Shown here in pieces: positions 17,400-27,235 of a stretch of 64,000 nucleotides of DNA (position 1 is the stretch's first letter; the number at the start of each line of letters is the position of its first letter). The stretch spans positions 1,508,501-1,572,500 of the forward strand of contig NZ_AP028156.1 in the NCBI RefSeq assembly GCF_033096465.1, in the 5' to 3' direction. The stretch is from Blautia luti. Lineage in GTDB: Bacteria > Bacillota > Clostridia > Lachnospirales > Lachnospiraceae. The translations under genes were made by a program, and so were the position numbers. Under the pieces are notes generated by a model. That model ran no database searches and was not told the DNA's origin. It was given only the letters and a program-made list of their open reading frames with translations.

Positions 17400-18851
17400 A
17401 TGTATCGAAAAGGCTCACAAGGCTGGATCAAGCATTACGATTTCGTTCTGTTTGATCTGTTTGCATTGCAGTTTGCCTACCTGATCGCATATTTCATCCG
17501 CAATGGTGCAGGAAACCCGTATGGAATTCCTCTGTACAGAAACATGGCGGTGGCGATCGAACTGGCTGACATTGCAGTGCTTTTTTTCTTTGAAACATTA
17601 AAGAATGTATTGAAAAGAGGATATTACCGGGAGCTGGCAGTCACAGTGAAGCATGTGGTGCTGGTAGAACTGATCGCAGTTTTGTACCTGTTTACCATAC
17701 AGGCAGGGCAGCAGTTCTCCAGATCTGTGTTATATCTCACAGGAGTTTTCTACGGAATCATCACTTATCTGGTGCGCATTTTATGGAAAACATTTCTGCA
17801 GAAAAAGATGCTGGCAGGAGGCAGCAGATCCCTGCTGATCGTAACGACGAAAGACATTGCCTCTACAGTGATCAGGAACATTAAGGAACATAATTTCGAG
17901 ATGTTCAGCATAGCCGGCCTAGTCATCATAGATGAAGATATGACAGGGGAAAATATCTGCGGCATCCCGGTAGTAGCAGGGGAAAAGACAGCAGCCAACT
18001 ATGTATGCAGGGAATGGATCGACGAAGTATTTGTCAATGTAAGTCCGGAATATCCCTATCCCCAGAAACTCATAGATCAGTTCATGGAAACCGGTGTCAC
18101 CGTTCACTTAAACCTTGCCCGGATCTCAGAATCTCTGGGCAGCAAACAGCTGGTGGAGAAAGTGGGAAACTACACAGTTCTCACCACAAGCATGAATTAT
18201 GCCACTACCAAACAGGTATTTATGAAACGTGTCCTGGATATCTGCGGCGGTCTGGTGGGATGCATTTTTACAGGAATTATTGTTCTGTTCGTAGGACCTG
18301 CCATTTACATCAGCTCCCCTGGCCCGATCTTTTTCTCTCAGGAGCGAGTAGGCAAAAACGGTAAGAAATTCAAAATGTACAAATTCCGAAGCATGTACAT
18401 GGATGCCGAAGAACGAAAAAAAGAACTGATGAAAGAAAACCGCGTCAGCGACGGCATGATGTTCAAGATGGACTTCGATCCCCGTGTCATCGGCAACAAG
18501 ATCCTGCCCAACGGCGAAAAGAAAACCGGAATCGGCGACTTCATCCGCAAAACCAGCCTGGATGAATTCCCCCAGTTCTTCAATGTCCTGAAAGGCGACA
18601 TGTCCCTGGTAGGCACCCGCCCGCCCACACTCGACGAATGGGAAAAATACGAACTGCACCACCGCGCCCGTCTCGCCATCAAACCCGGAATCACCGGCAT
18701 GTGGCAGGTAAGCGGCCGAAGCGAGATTACAGATTTCGAGGAAGTGGTGAAGCTGGATACGGAGTATATTGCGAATTGGGATGTGGGGTTGGATTTTAAG
18801 ATTTTGTTTAAGACGGTTATGAGTGTTTTGAAAAAGGAAGGGTCGATGTAA
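17400..18851 (+). CDS. Undecaprenyl-phosphate sugar-1-phosphate transferase
   Basis: Starts the repeat unit by moving a sugar phosphate from a nucleotide sugar to the lipid carrier at the membrane. 483 residues: four to five N-terminal membrane segments, a CoA-binding-like middle (LLIVTTKDIAS...), a membrane segment near 280, and the C-terminal catalytic domain with FKMYKFRSM, LDEFPQFFNVLKGDMSLVGTRPP and KPGITGMWQVSGR. Codon use changes sharply inside the gene: bases about 18380-18720 are rich in C-ending codons, whereas 18740-18851 use T- and G-ending codons (GATTTTAAGATTTTGTTTAA). This suggests a recombinant C-terminus. Sugar specificity cannot be read from sequence. Confidence 0.9.
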   Translation: MYRKGSQGWIKHYDFVLFDLFALQFAYLIAYFIRNGAGNPYGIPLYRNMAVAIELADIAVLFFFETLKNVLKRGYYRELAVTVKHVVLVELIAVLYLFTIQAGQQFSRSVLYLTGVFYGIITYLVRILWKTFLQKKMLAGGSRSLLIVTTKDIASTVIRNIKEHNFEMFSIAGLVIIDEDMTGENICGIPVVAGEKTAANYVCREWIDEVFVNVSPEYPYPQKLIDQFMETGVTVHLNLARISESLGSKQLVEKVGNYTVLTTSMNYATTKQVFMKRVLDICGGLVGCIFTGIIVLFVGPAIYISSPGPIFFSQERVGKNGKKFKMYKFRSMYMDAEERKKELMKENRVSDGMMFKMDFDPRVIGNKILPNGEKKTGIGDFIRKTSLDEFPQFFNVLKGDMSLVGTRPPTLDEWEKYELHHRARLAIKPGITGMWQVSGRSEITDFEEVVKLDTEYIANWDVGLDFKILFKTVMSVLKKEGSM

Positions 18852-18894
18852 GGATTCCATATAAGTAAGATGAATTTCAGGAGGATATAGAATT

Positions 18895-19188
18895 ATGAAA
18901 AAGAACTACAAGATTGCTGTTGCTGGAACTGGTTATGTTGGTTTGTCGATTGCCACATTGCTTTCCCAGCACCATCAGGTGACTGCTGTGGATATTATCC
19001 CGGAGAAGGTGGACATGATCAACAACCGTAAGTCCCCAATTCAGGATGACTATATCGAAAAATATCTCGCAGAAAAAGAACTGAACCTGACCGCAACTCT
19101 GGATGCAAAGGTTGCATACTCTGATGCGGACTTTGTTGTTATAGCGGCTCCTACGAATGTCTACCTCAAACTTTCAGTGGCGGCATGA
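18895..19188 (+). pseudogene. UDP-glucose/NDP-sugar 6-dehydrogenase, truncated N-terminal fragment
   Basis: Residues 1-90 read as the NAD-binding part of the UDP-sugar dehydrogenase family: [42 protein letters not shown]. After APTN (base 19158) the similarity stops and the frame ends after [10 protein letters not shown] normal enzyme has about 390 residues; the catalytic Cys and substrate domain are missing. The break falls exactly at the first unit of the repeat cluster that fills the next 640 bases, so loss by repeat-associated rearrangement is likely. It has a good ribosome binding site (AGGAGGATATAGAATT). Confidence 0.85.
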
Positions 19189-19800
19189 TGGTCTACGGTG
19201 GCGTATAAAACTCATGCAAAATCCCCCTACTGCGAGCCTGTTTTATTGCAGAGCAAGGTAGTGACATGACACCTTCATTTTTCTGAAGAATTAGAGGTGG
19301 ATGTTGAAAGTGTTGAAAAGCCCAAAATCTATTTTTCTGGAAAAGTTTATTGCAGACGAGAGATGGACATGATAACTGCATTTTTCTGGAGAATTAGAGG
19401 CAGTGAGGGGTAGATGATTGTTCATGTTGCAACAAGAGGAAGATATGAACTTGTACAGTTTTAACAAAGTGAGTTGGTGTACGGGTTATGACAATAAAGG
19501 TCAGCACTTTGAAAAAGGGAGAAGTTCGACTGCGGGTTATGACAATAAGACCTAACACTTTGTTGGTGAGCTGGTATGAAGGTGTCTACCATAAAGTTTC
19601 AGTTGAAGCGAAATAAGTGAGTAGCCCATGACAGGTCTACATAAAAGATTCAGTGATGGTCGGAAAAGTGGACTGCAATATGACTGCGGAAGATGACCAC
19701 TGTGAGAAAAATGATAACTACAGTGCGATAGCTCATCCGGCATGGATGATAAACACACTGTTCTAAATAGATAAAGCCCGCCGGTGTTCTGCATCGGCGG
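19159..19800. repeat. Cluster of degenerate repeats without a gene
   Basis: Three repeat families are visible. A 20-base unit GTCTAC-N2-3-AAA-N2-TTCAGT occurs at 19159, 19584 and 19635. A 37-base unit occurs at 19261-19297 and 19364-19400 (31 of 37 identical, 103 apart). A 31-base unit occurs at 19481-19511 and 19532-19562 (24 of 31 identical, 51 apart, sharing CGGGTTATGACAATAA). The cluster ends with a hairpin CCGCCGGTG / GCATCGGCGG at 19778-19800 that lacks a T-run. No open frame of note, no transposase. Function unknown; decayed mobile DNA or a recombination-prone spacer are possible. Confidence 0.7.
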
Positions 19801-19835
19801 TTAGATATAAAAACTTGTGAGAGGAATATAGCGGA

Positions 19836-21104
19836 ATGTCAAATAAGAAAAAACTTCTGATTTATGCTCATTACTATATTCCAGATACTGCGTCAACGGG
19901 GCAGATCCTCCGTGAATTGGCGGAGGGTATGCTGGATAAGTTCGACATAACAGTCATCTGCGTGGTACCGAGTTACTTAGGAACTATCGAAGATAAATAT
20001 AAGACGCAGAAACATTACGAAGAAGATATTAACGGCGTAAAAGTTTTAAGGATAAGAGTACCGGAGTTTAGCAAGACCAATAAGAAAAGCCGTGTGAAGA
20101 ACATTGTCTCCTATTTCTTTGGAGCGATGGGTGCGACTTTCAAAGTCGGCAAGATGGACTATGTGTTTTCCATCTCCCAGCCTCCGATTCTCGGCGGTTT
20201 GCTGGGCGTCTGGGGGAAATGGATGAAACACGCCAAGTACATTTACAACATTCAAGACTTTAACCCGGAGCAGGTGTTGGCTGTTGGCTATACCAAGAGC
20301 AAGATTATCACTGATGCCATGATGTGGTTCGACAAGTTCAGCTGCAAGCGCAGTGACCTTGTAATTACAGTCGGTCGCGATTTGGTGGAAACGGTAGAAA
20401 ATCGCTTCAAGGGTAAGAAAGTCCCGAAAACCGTTATGATCAACAACTGGATTGATGAAAACGAAATCTATCCGTTGGATGAGAATAACGAGAAGGTTCA
20501 GGCTTTTAAGAAGAAATACGGTCTCGATGGCAAGTTTGTCATTATGTACTCTGGCAATATCGGTCTTTACTATGACCTTGAGAATCTGATCAAGGTTGTG
20601 GAGAGAATCAAACCGGGAATTAAGACTGCCGATGGCCGAGAGGTCGTATTCGCATTTGTTGGTGCAGGCTCCGTGCTAGACAAGCTGAAGAACTATGTAA
20701 AAGAGCATCACATGGACAATGTGACTTTCATTCCGTACCAGGATAAGGCTGACCTGATTTATAGCCTAAATGCCGGGGATGTTCACTGGTGTGTGAACGC
20801 AAAAGGCATCAAAGGCGTGAGCTGTCCATCGAAGGCATACGGAATAATGGCCGCTTCGAAGCCCATTTTAGGGGTCTTGGAGTCAGGCTCTGAAGTTCGC
20901 TGCTTGATTGAAGATACACATGGCGGTCTTTGCTGTGAGCCGGGTGAGTATGACAAGGTTGAGAAAAACATCCGCTGGTTCATTGATAACGCTGGAAATA
21001 GCGAGTTGAAGGCAATGGGAGCCAGAGGTCGCGAGAATCTGGAAAAGAACCTGACCAGAAATGTGTCGGTGAGAAAGTACGCAGAAGAAATTCTGAAGCT
21101 GTGA
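19836..21104 (+). CDS. Family 4 glycosyltransferase (WbuB-like)
   Basis: 422 residues, GT-B fold. The N-terminal domain starts with LLIYAHYYIPDTASTGQ and carries SQPPILGG; the C-terminal donor domain has VIMYSGNIGLYYDLENLI, FIPYQDKADLIYSLNAGD and SKAYGIMAASKPILGVLESGS. WbuB-type enzymes add an amino sugar such as FucNAc in O-antigen synthesis, but donor specificity here is not determined. First intact gene after the repeat cluster; start after GAGAGGAATATAGCGG. The acetyltransferase remnant follows after 7 bases. Confidence 0.88.
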   Translation: MSNKKKLLIYAHYYIPDTASTGQILRELAEGMLDKFDITVICVVPSYLGTIEDKYKTQKHYEEDINGVKVLRIRVPEFSKTNKKSRVKNIVSYFFGAMGATFKVGKMDYVFSISQPPILGGLLGVWGKWMKHAKYIYNIQDFNPEQVLAVGYTKSKIITDAMMWFDKFSCKRSDLVITVGRDLVETVENRFKGKKVPKTVMINNWIDENEIYPLDENNEKVQAFKKKYGLDGKFVIMYSGNIGLYYDLENLIKVVERIKPGIKTADGREVVFAFVGAGSVLDKLKNYVKEHHMDNVTFIPYQDKADLIYSLNAGDVHWCVNAKGIKGVSCPSKAYGIMAASKPILGVLESGSEVRCLIEDTHGGLCCEPGEYDKVEKNIRWFIDNAGNSELKAMGARGRENLEKNLTRNVSVRKYAEEILKL

Positions 21105-21111
21105 GGTAAAA

Positions 21112-21741
21112 ATGGGAAAGATAGTAAAGTTAATAAAATCATTTCTTCAACGCCGTGGAACGAGAATTAGTCCATTTGCGGTACTACATGATGTTACTTA
21201 TAACACCACAACAGCAATTAAACCTCTTGCGAAACTAGAACGTTCAAATATAGGAAAATGTACTTATATTGGAACAATGGCCGCTGTATATGACAGTGAG
21301 ATTGGAAGTTTTTGTTCTATTGCCCGTGAAGCTTATGTGGGGGGGGGGCAAAGCATCCGATTGATTGGGTAACAACGTCGCCGTGTTTTCACCTTAAGGA
21401 TAATGCTACAGGTGTTTGTTATGCAGAAAATCCATTTGAATGGAAAACAAAAACTTGTGTTGGTAATGATGTCTGGATTGGAGAACGAGCTACGATATTA
21501 TCTGGTTTAACAATCGGTGATGGAGCTGTGATTGGCGGAGGAAGCGTTGTTACTAAAAATGTTGGTCCGTATGAAATCTGGGCAGGAAATCCAGCTAGAT
21601 TTATTAAGAAAACGTTTTGCGGATGAAACAATTGAAAAACTGGAGAAGATTCAGTGGTGGAATTTTAACGATTCTGAATTGGAGCAATTAGGCCATCTGG
21701 TGATGAATGTAGATAAGTTCTTGGAAAAAGCAGAACGATAA
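21112..21741 (+). pseudogene. Hexapeptide-repeat (CatB-type) acetyltransferase, two frameshifts
   Basis: Read as one product it is a left-handed beta-helix acetyltransferase of about 209 residues that would O- or N-acetylate a sugar. Frame 1 runs from ATG 21112 (IGKCTYIGTMAAVYD, IGSFCSIAREAYVGG) to a tract of ten G at 21339-21348. After it the family sequence continues in another frame (AKHPIDWVTTSPCFHL, VGNDVWIGERATILSG, GGGSVVTKNVGPYEIWAGNPARFIKK). At an AAAA run (21609-21612) it returns to the first frame (RFADETIEKLEKIQWW). The two shifts cancel. The G10 tract is a classic phase-variation site; sequencing error in homopolymers is the alternative. Confidence 0.85.
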
Positions 21742-21759
21742 GAAAGGAATTTAATAGAA

Positions 21760-22614
21760 ATGGCTGCAGATATTACAGCGATAATACTTACAAAAAATGA
21801 AGAAGTTAATATAGAGGAGTGCATTAAATCTATTATTGCGACAGTTAAAAGAATTGTAGTAATAGATAGTTTCAGCACGGATAAAACAGTTGAAATAGCA
21901 AAGAGAATGGGAGCAGAAGTTTACCAGCATCCATTTGAAAACTATGCCAAACAGTATATATATGGTGTGGAAGTTGCTAAGGCTGAAACTGTGTGGACAT
22001 TAAGAATTGATGCAGACGAACGGTTAACCCCGGATTCAGCAAATGAGTTGGCACAGCTTTGTGATAGTAACATGAAAACCGATGTTACTGGAATTGTTTT
22101 GAGGTTTAAAAAGAATTTTTTAGGGAAAGATTTGTATCACGGTGGTGTTTATCCCTGGAAGAAAATGAACTGCTATAAAACAAAGTTCGGCGAAATAGAA
22201 GATCGAAATATGGATGAGCACATCGTATTAAGTTCTGGAAAAGTAATCGAAATGAAAAATGATTGCCTGCATTTTGATTTCAAAAATCTTGAATACTTCG
22301 TCAATAAGCATAATTGGTATTCGTCTCGTGAGACAGTAGATTATTTTGAAAATCTGGAAAATGCAAAAGCCAAGAGTGAACTAGATGCAAAGTCTTGGTT
22401 CAAAATGAATGTGTATTATAAATTGCCGATAGGTTTTAGATCGCATTTATATTATCTATATCGATACTATATAAAACTAGGCTTTTTGGATGGCAAGGAA
22501 GGAAAAATATATGCATTCCTTCAGGCATACTGGTACCGGTATTTAGTAGATGCGAAAATTTATGAGTGTAAAAAGATGGGGACTAGATATCAGGGCAAGG
22601 GTGCCTTGAAATAA
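21760..22614 (+). CDS. Family 2 glycosyltransferase
   Basis: 284 residues, GT-A fold of the WaaE/KdtX-like subgroup. The N-terminus has ITAIILTKNEEVNIEECIKSI, IDSFSTDKTVEIAKRMGAEVY, and the metal/nucleotide-binding DADERL. A membrane-associated C-terminus with aromatic-rich SHLYYLYRYYIKLGFLDGKEG follows. It transfers one sugar of the repeat unit; donor unknown. It follows the frameshifted acetyltransferase by 18 bases and belongs to the AT-rich block. Confidence 0.88.
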   Translation: MAADITAIILTKNEEVNIEECIKSIIATVKRIVVIDSFSTDKTVEIAKRMGAEVYQHPFENYAKQYIYGVEVAKAETVWTLRIDADERLTPDSANELAQLCDSNMKTDVTGIVLRFKKNFLGKDLYHGGVYPWKKMNCYKTKFGEIEDRNMDEHIVLSSGKVIEMKNDCLHFDFKNLEYFVNKHNWYSSRETVDYFENLENAKAKSELDAKSWFKMNVYYKLPIGFRSHLYYLYRYYIKLGFLDGKEGKIYAFLQAYWYRYLVDAKIYECKKMGTRYQGKGALK

Positions 22615-22632
22615 AAGCAAGGAGATAATAGC

Positions 22633-23679
22633 GTGGCGATAAAAGTAATACACGTTGAAGGCGGACTGGGAAATCAGATGGCATGCTATGCAGTGTATGT
22701 GGCAGTCAAGGAAAGCAATCCAAATGATGAGTTTTATATTGATACATATTTATATGATGTCAAAGAAGCACATGCCACAATATCTATGTGGAACGGCTAT
22801 GAACTTGAGAAAGTTTTTGGAGTGAAAATTCCGGACATTAGAAGTCTCTTCTCAGAGGAGCAGGTGGCAGAGCAAATAGAATATTTGAGAAAAAGTGAGT
22901 TCTGGAAGCACAATTGGAATTATACAGAAGCATTTATTGAGATGATGAAAAAATATAATCTCGACTTAAAAAATGCCTTTGGTGAAATAGGTGAATCGTC
23001 TTCTGGAATTAAATCTAAAATAAAGAATTTTGTAAAAAGTATTATTACAGAATCAACAGACTCGGCTTTCATATACAAAGGAAAAAGAGTTGCATACGCT
23101 TTGTATAAAAAAGTGAGCAAAGATTGTGGCGAGCATTTATATGAAAGAAAAGAAGGAAACTATTTTTATAATATCACATTGGATTTTATGAAAAGTAAGT
23201 TTCTTCAAGATAAAGTCGGGGATAAAGTGAGAGCTGGATTACAGTTCAATACCCCAAAGGACGAAGACAATTTGAAATATTTGCAGCTAGTCCAGACAAC
23301 AGAATCGGTATCGATACACATTCGTAGGTCGGATTATCTGCAATTTAATGAGGATTGCTACAAATTTGGATATTTTCCGAAGTGCATTTCTTATATCAAG
23401 ACAAAGGTTGTAGCTCCTGTGTTTTTTATTTTCTCTGATGATTTGAAATGGTGTGAAAACAATATTTCAGAAATTGGACTTTCAAGGAACGATAAAGTTT
23501 ATTTTGTAGGTATCAATAGTGGCGATAGTAGCTTTAGAGATATGCAGATTATGGCAAATTGTAAACATAATATTGCAACTAAAAGTTCCTTTGGATGGTG
23601 GGGCAGTTTTTTAAATCCTAATCCAAATAAAATTACGATTACACAGGTTAGTGATTACGTTTCAACCAAACAATTTTAA
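22633..23679 (+). CDS. Family 11 (alpha-1,2-fucosyltransferase-like) glycosyltransferase 1
   Basis: 348 residues with GT11 motifs: VEGGLGNQM at the N-terminus, SIHIRRSDYL (the HxRRxD donor-binding motif) near residue 230, FFIFSDDLKWCE, and the C-terminal KSSFGWWGSFLNPNPNKI. GT11 enzymes are known to transfer L-fucose from GDP-fucose. Start codon is GTG 22633 after AAGGAGATAATAGC. A second GT11 gene lies at 24308 with an acyltransferase gene between, and GDP-fucose could be supplied by the Fkp gene at 33242. Confidence 0.88.
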   Translation: MAIKVIHVEGGLGNQMACYAVYVAVKESNPNDEFYIDTYLYDVKEAHATISMWNGYELEKVFGVKIPDIRSLFSEEQVAEQIEYLRKSEFWKHNWNYTEAFIEMMKKYNLDLKNAFGEIGESSSGIKSKIKNFVKSIITESTDSAFIYKGKRVAYALYKKVSKDCGEHLYERKEGNYFYNITLDFMKSKFLQDKVGDKVRAGLQFNTPKDEDNLKYLQLVQTTESVSIHIRRSDYLQFNEDCYKFGYFPKCISYIKTKVVAPVFFIFSDDLKWCENNISEIGLSRNDKVYFVGINSGDSSFRDMQIMANCKHNIATKSSFGWWGSFLNPNPNKITITQVSDYVSTKQF

Positions 23680-23693
23680 ATAGGAAATATAGA

Positions 23694-24284
23694 ATGGATA
23701 TTAAAAGAAAAGTATATAATATTTTAATCTTAGGAAAAGAAATACTAGGAGTATTAAGAAATTATATTCCTTTCAAATTTTGGAGAATACAATATCAATC
23801 ATTCCCTAAGATTCGAGGAAAAGTATTTATCAATAGTTATGGAAACGTAAGATTGGGGAGAGACGTTATGATTAATTCGAACATAGATTCAAGCCAGTTA
23901 GGGTTCTTTCCAAAAACAATTTTGCACACAAGTAAAAGTGGAACGATAATTATTGAAGATAATGTAGGAATTTCAAATGCTACATTAAATGCAAGGGATA
24001 AGATTCATATAAAAAAGGGTGCAAGATTAGGAGCAGGCGTAAAAATTTATGACAACGATTTTCATGATTTATATCGTGAAAATCGAGAAGATGTGCCTGA
24101 AGTTGTACCAGCCAAGGAAGTAATTGTAGGAGAAAATGCCTTTGTAGGAGCGGGATCGATTGTTTTAAAGGGAGTTCATATTGGAAAAAACGCAATTATA
24201 GGGGCAGGTTCTGTTGTAACCAAGGATGTACCAGATAATGAAGTGTGGGCCGGAAATCCGGCTAAATATCTTAAAAATAGATAG
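23694..24284 (+). CDS. Hexapeptide-repeat sugar acyltransferase
   Basis: 196 residues. After a membrane-proximal N-terminal part, the chain forms hexapeptide repeats typical of left-handed beta-helix O-acetyltransferases (IIIEDNVGISNATLNARDK, GARLGAGVKIYDNDFHDLY, VGENAFVGAGSIVLKGVHIG, VVTKDVPDNEVWAGNPAKYLKNR). It probably acetylates a sugar of the glycan using acetyl-CoA. Acceptor unknown. It lies between the two GT11 genes, 14 bases after the first. Confidence 0.85.
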   Translation: MDIKRKVYNILILGKEILGVLRNYIPFKFWRIQYQSFPKIRGKVFINSYGNVRLGRDVMINSNIDSSQLGFFPKTILHTSKSGTIIIEDNVGISNATLNARDKIHIKKGARLGAGVKIYDNDFHDLYRENREDVPEVVPAKEVIVGENAFVGAGSIVLKGVHIGKNAIIGAGSVVTKDVPDNEVWAGNPAKYLKNR

Positions 24285-24307
24285 AGTTTGGTGGGAGGAG
24301 GATTAAT

Positions 24308-25327
24308 ATGAAAATCGTGCATTGTGAATGCGGCTTGGGTAACCAGATGTGTTACTATGCGCAATATCTTGCTTTACAAAAAAAATATCCACAAGAAAAA
24401 GTGTGCCTTGAAACTTTTCTATTTGATGTACCTGGAATAGAAAAGCATATGAAAATGTGGAATGGCTATGAACTTGAAAAAGTGTTTGGAATAAAAGTAA
24501 ATGATGTGAAAGATGAATTAGAGGAAGAGTACAGTAGCGTAATTAATAAAATTTTGGCTTCGAAATTCTGGGAAATAGGATGGGCTGCTTCTCAAAACGT
24601 TATATCTGAAATATTATACAATAACAATTTAATAGGTTTAGATAATGTTAGAAATGTCACATGTAGAAGATCAAAACTAAAAGAGTTTTATGTTGAACAT
24701 AGGAATACGGTATGGGGATATTTGTTAAGAAATATAGCATGGAATATTTCTGGGAAAAATAACATGAATTCATACACTACATGTGAAGCATTTTCAGATG
24801 AAAAACAAGAATTCTTTTTCGATCTTTTTGAAATAATTAGACCAAACTCTGGAATTCAATCAATTAGAAAGGAATTATTGGAAGCTTTTTCATTCCCAAA
24901 GTTATGTGGTGAAAAGAATATATCTGTAGCATCTGAGATACAAAACAGTGATTCAGTAAGTATTCATGTTAGGAAATCTGATTGTTATAAATATAATGCA
25001 GATTGTTTTAAATTTGGATACTTTAAAAGAAGTGTTGGATATGTAAAACAAAATGTTGCAAATGCACATTTCTACATATTTTCTGATGATCCAGAATGGG
25101 TGTTACATAATTTGAAAACACTAGGATTAGATAAAAAAGATGAAATAACTTTTGTTAATTGGAATAGTGGAAAAGATAGCTACATAGATATGCAATTGAT
25201 GTCAATGTGTAAGCATAACATTTCTACTAATAGTACCTTTGGATTTTGGGCATCTTTTTTAAACAAAAATCCAAATAAAATTACATGTGCACCGAAGGGT
25301 AGCTTTGATGTCACAAATTGGTTTTAA
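24308..25327 (+). CDS. Family 11 (alpha-1,2-fucosyltransferase-like) glycosyltransferase 2
   Basis: 339 residues, clearly paralogous to the gene at 22633: CECGLGNQMCYYAQYLAL, MKMWNGYELEKVFGIKVN, SIHVRKSDCYKYN (HxRxSD in place of HxRRSD), FYIFSDDPEWV and STFGFWASFLNKNPNKI. The second Arg of the HxRRxD motif is Lys here, a conservative change that may alter activity. Two GT11 enzymes in one cluster suggest two fucose or related deoxy-sugar linkages. Good ribosome binding site GGGAGGAGG. Confidence 0.87.
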   Translation: MKIVHCECGLGNQMCYYAQYLALQKKYPQEKVCLETFLFDVPGIEKHMKMWNGYELEKVFGIKVNDVKDELEEEYSSVINKILASKFWEIGWAASQNVISEILYNNNLIGLDNVRNVTCRRSKLKEFYVEHRNTVWGYLLRNIAWNISGKNNMNSYTTCEAFSDEKQEFFFDLFEIIRPNSGIQSIRKELLEAFSFPKLCGEKNISVASEIQNSDSVSIHVRKSDCYKYNADCFKFGYFKRSVGYVKQNVANAHFYIFSDDPEWVLHNLKTLGLDKKDEITFVNWNSGKDSYIDMQLMSMCKHNISTNSTFGFWASFLNKNPNKITCAPKGSFDVTNWF

Positions 25328-25341
25328 GGGGGAACAGTAAT

Positions 25342-26613
25342 ATGAAGGTTATGTGGCTGATAAATTTTGCCCTTCCTACAATTGCAAAAGGAACTGCTGT
25401 AAATGTAAATGAGGGATGGATATCAGGGATGTTAAATGCACTTGTAGAATTTAATAGCATTCATTTAGCAATATGTTATCCACAGAAAAGAACAAAAGAA
25501 GTTCAATATGATACGAATACAAATGTAGAATATATTGGTTATCCACAGAAAGAAAACTCGATAAAATATGATCCTGATCTAAAAAAAGTATTTGGCGACA
25601 TAATTGATAATGTTGCTCCAGATATCATCCATTTAATGGGGACAGAATTTCCGCATTGCTATTCTATGGTTGAAGCGTGTATGGATAAGAAAATCAGACA
25701 AAAATTAGTTGTTTCCATACAAGGATTGGTATCCATATATTCGCAGCACTACCTTAATTCACTTCCAGTGGAAGTTGTGTATGGAAGAACAATTAGAGAT
25801 TGGTTAAAAAATGAAAACCAAAGTAAAGCTGCGAAGAAGCTAAAATCCAGAGGGGAATATGAAGAAAAGGCTTTATCGTTAATTCCAAATGTAATAGGAA
25901 GAACAGATTGGGACAGGGCATGTACGATGCAGATGGCACCAAATGCTCAATACTATCACAACAATGAAGTTTTGCGTAAATCATTTTATGATGGAAAATG
26001 GAGTTTTGATAATTGTGAGAAACATAGCATTTTTATTAGTCAAGCAACAACTCCTATAAAAGGACTTCATATTATGCTGAGGGCAATGCCGCTGATTAAG
26101 AAAAAGTATCCAGATGTAAAGCTGTATGTTGCGGGTGCTAATATCAGTGCATTTCCCATATATAAAATAAGCTCATACGGAAAATATTTAAAGAAACTTA
26201 TACAAAATCAAGGTTTATGCGAGAATGTGGTTTTCACTGGTCCGCTCGTTGAAAAGGAGATGAAGAGTAGATTTTTAGCATCTAATGTTTTTGTCAGTTC
26301 GTCTGTAATTGAAAATTCGCCAAATTCTGTTGGTGAGGCAATGATATTAGGTGTTCCTTGCATAACCTCTGATGTTGGGGGAGTAAAGAATATGATAAAA
26401 CATGAAGAAGAGGGATTTATTTATCAGACAGATGCTCCTTATATGATTGCTTATTATGTGGATAAAATCTTTTCAATGAAGGCTGATGCGACGTTAATTG
26501 GAGCGAAAGCGAGAGAACATGCGCTACAAACTCACGACCCAATAATTAATGGAAGAGAATTAATTGAAATATATAGGAAAATAAAAAATGAGAATACCGA
26601 AGATGATGCGTAG
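25342..26613 (+). CDS. Family 4 glycosyltransferase
   Basis: 423 residues from ATG 25342, which follows AAGGGGGAACAGTAAT; an upstream in-frame Met at 25318 would overlap the preceding gene and has no site. GT-B fold with [37 protein letters not shown] and [24 protein letters not shown], the E-x7-E type donor-binding segment. Specificity unknown. Its 3' end overlaps the next acetyltransferase gene by 26 bases. Confidence 0.88.
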   Translation: MKVMWLINFALPTIAKGTAVNVNEGWISGMLNALVEFNSIHLAICYPQKRTKEVQYDTNTNVEYIGYPQKENSIKYDPDLKKVFGDIIDNVAPDIIHLMGTEFPHCYSMVEACMDKKIRQKLVVSIQGLVSIYSQHYLNSLPVEVVYGRTIRDWLKNENQSKAAKKLKSRGEYEEKALSLIPNVIGRTDWDRACTMQMAPNAQYYHNNEVLRKSFYDGKWSFDNCEKHSIFISQATTPIKGLHIMLRAMPLIKKKYPDVKLYVAGANISAFPIYKISSYGKYLKKLIQNQGLCENVVFTGPLVEKEMKSRFLASNVFVSSSVIENSPNSVGEAMILGVPCITSDVGGVKNMIKHEEEGFIYQTDAPYMIAYYVDKIFSMKADATLIGAKAREHALQTHDPIINGRELIEIYRKIKNENTEDDA

Positions 26614-27235
26614 AATAATTGTAGATTATTATGCGAAGAAAAAGAAACAAGAAATTGGTTGCATAAACATACCGATTGACATTCTGAAGAAAAAAATAGG
26701 TGTAGGTGTGATGTTAGGTGAAAATGTCACATTTATAGATAGAGATGTAGAAATTAAAGACTACACGTATATAAATAGTGGTTATCTTTATCCTGGAGTA
26801 AGAATTGGGAAATACTGCTCAATGGGACACAATGTTTGTATTGGACCTGGGGAACATTACATAAATAGATTATCGACATATCCTATTTGCACACGCGTAT
26901 TAAAGGAAAAATTGCAGAATGAGTTTCCAAAAGTTAAGCCAACAATATTAAACAATGACATTTGGATTGGTCATGGTGCTGTTATTATGCAAGGAGTCAA
27001 AGTGGGAAATGGTGCAATTGTTGCAGCTGGGGCAGTAGTTACTAAAGACGTTCCGGCCTATTCTATAGTTGCAGGAGTCCCCGCCAAAATAATAAAGTAT
27101 AGATTCAGGGAAGAGTTGATTCAAAAGCTTGATAAGTTTCAATGGTGGGATAAAAATGAAGAATGGATAGCACAACATAAGGAATTGTTTACTAAAAACA
27201 TTTATGATGACAATTTATTCGAGGAGATAAAATGA
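26588..27235 (+). CDS. CatB/Vat-type acetyltransferase
   Basis: 215 residues with hexapeptide repeats ([92 protein letters not shown]) and the C-terminal [13 protein letters not shown] that the frameshifted gene at 21112 also shows. The start at 26588 lies inside the preceding gene, and its stop overlaps the LicD start by 4 bases (ATGA), so translation is coupled. It probably acetylates a sugar residue. Confidence 0.85.
   Translation: MRIPKMMRRIIVDYYAKKKKQEIGCINIPIDILKKKIGVGVMLGENVTFIDRDVEIKDYTYINSGYLYPGVRIGKYCSMGHNVCIGPGEHYINRLSTYPICTRVLKEKLQNEFPKVKPTILNNDIWIGHGAVIMQGVKVGNGAIVAAGAVVTKDVPAYSIVAGVPAKIIKYRFREELIQKLDKFQWWDKNEEWIAQHKELFTKNIYDDNLFEEIK

Noticed and set aside
19159..19800. Repeat cluster considered as a CRISPR array
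   Set aside because: Units are degenerate, unevenly spaced and of three kinds; no cas genes nearby.
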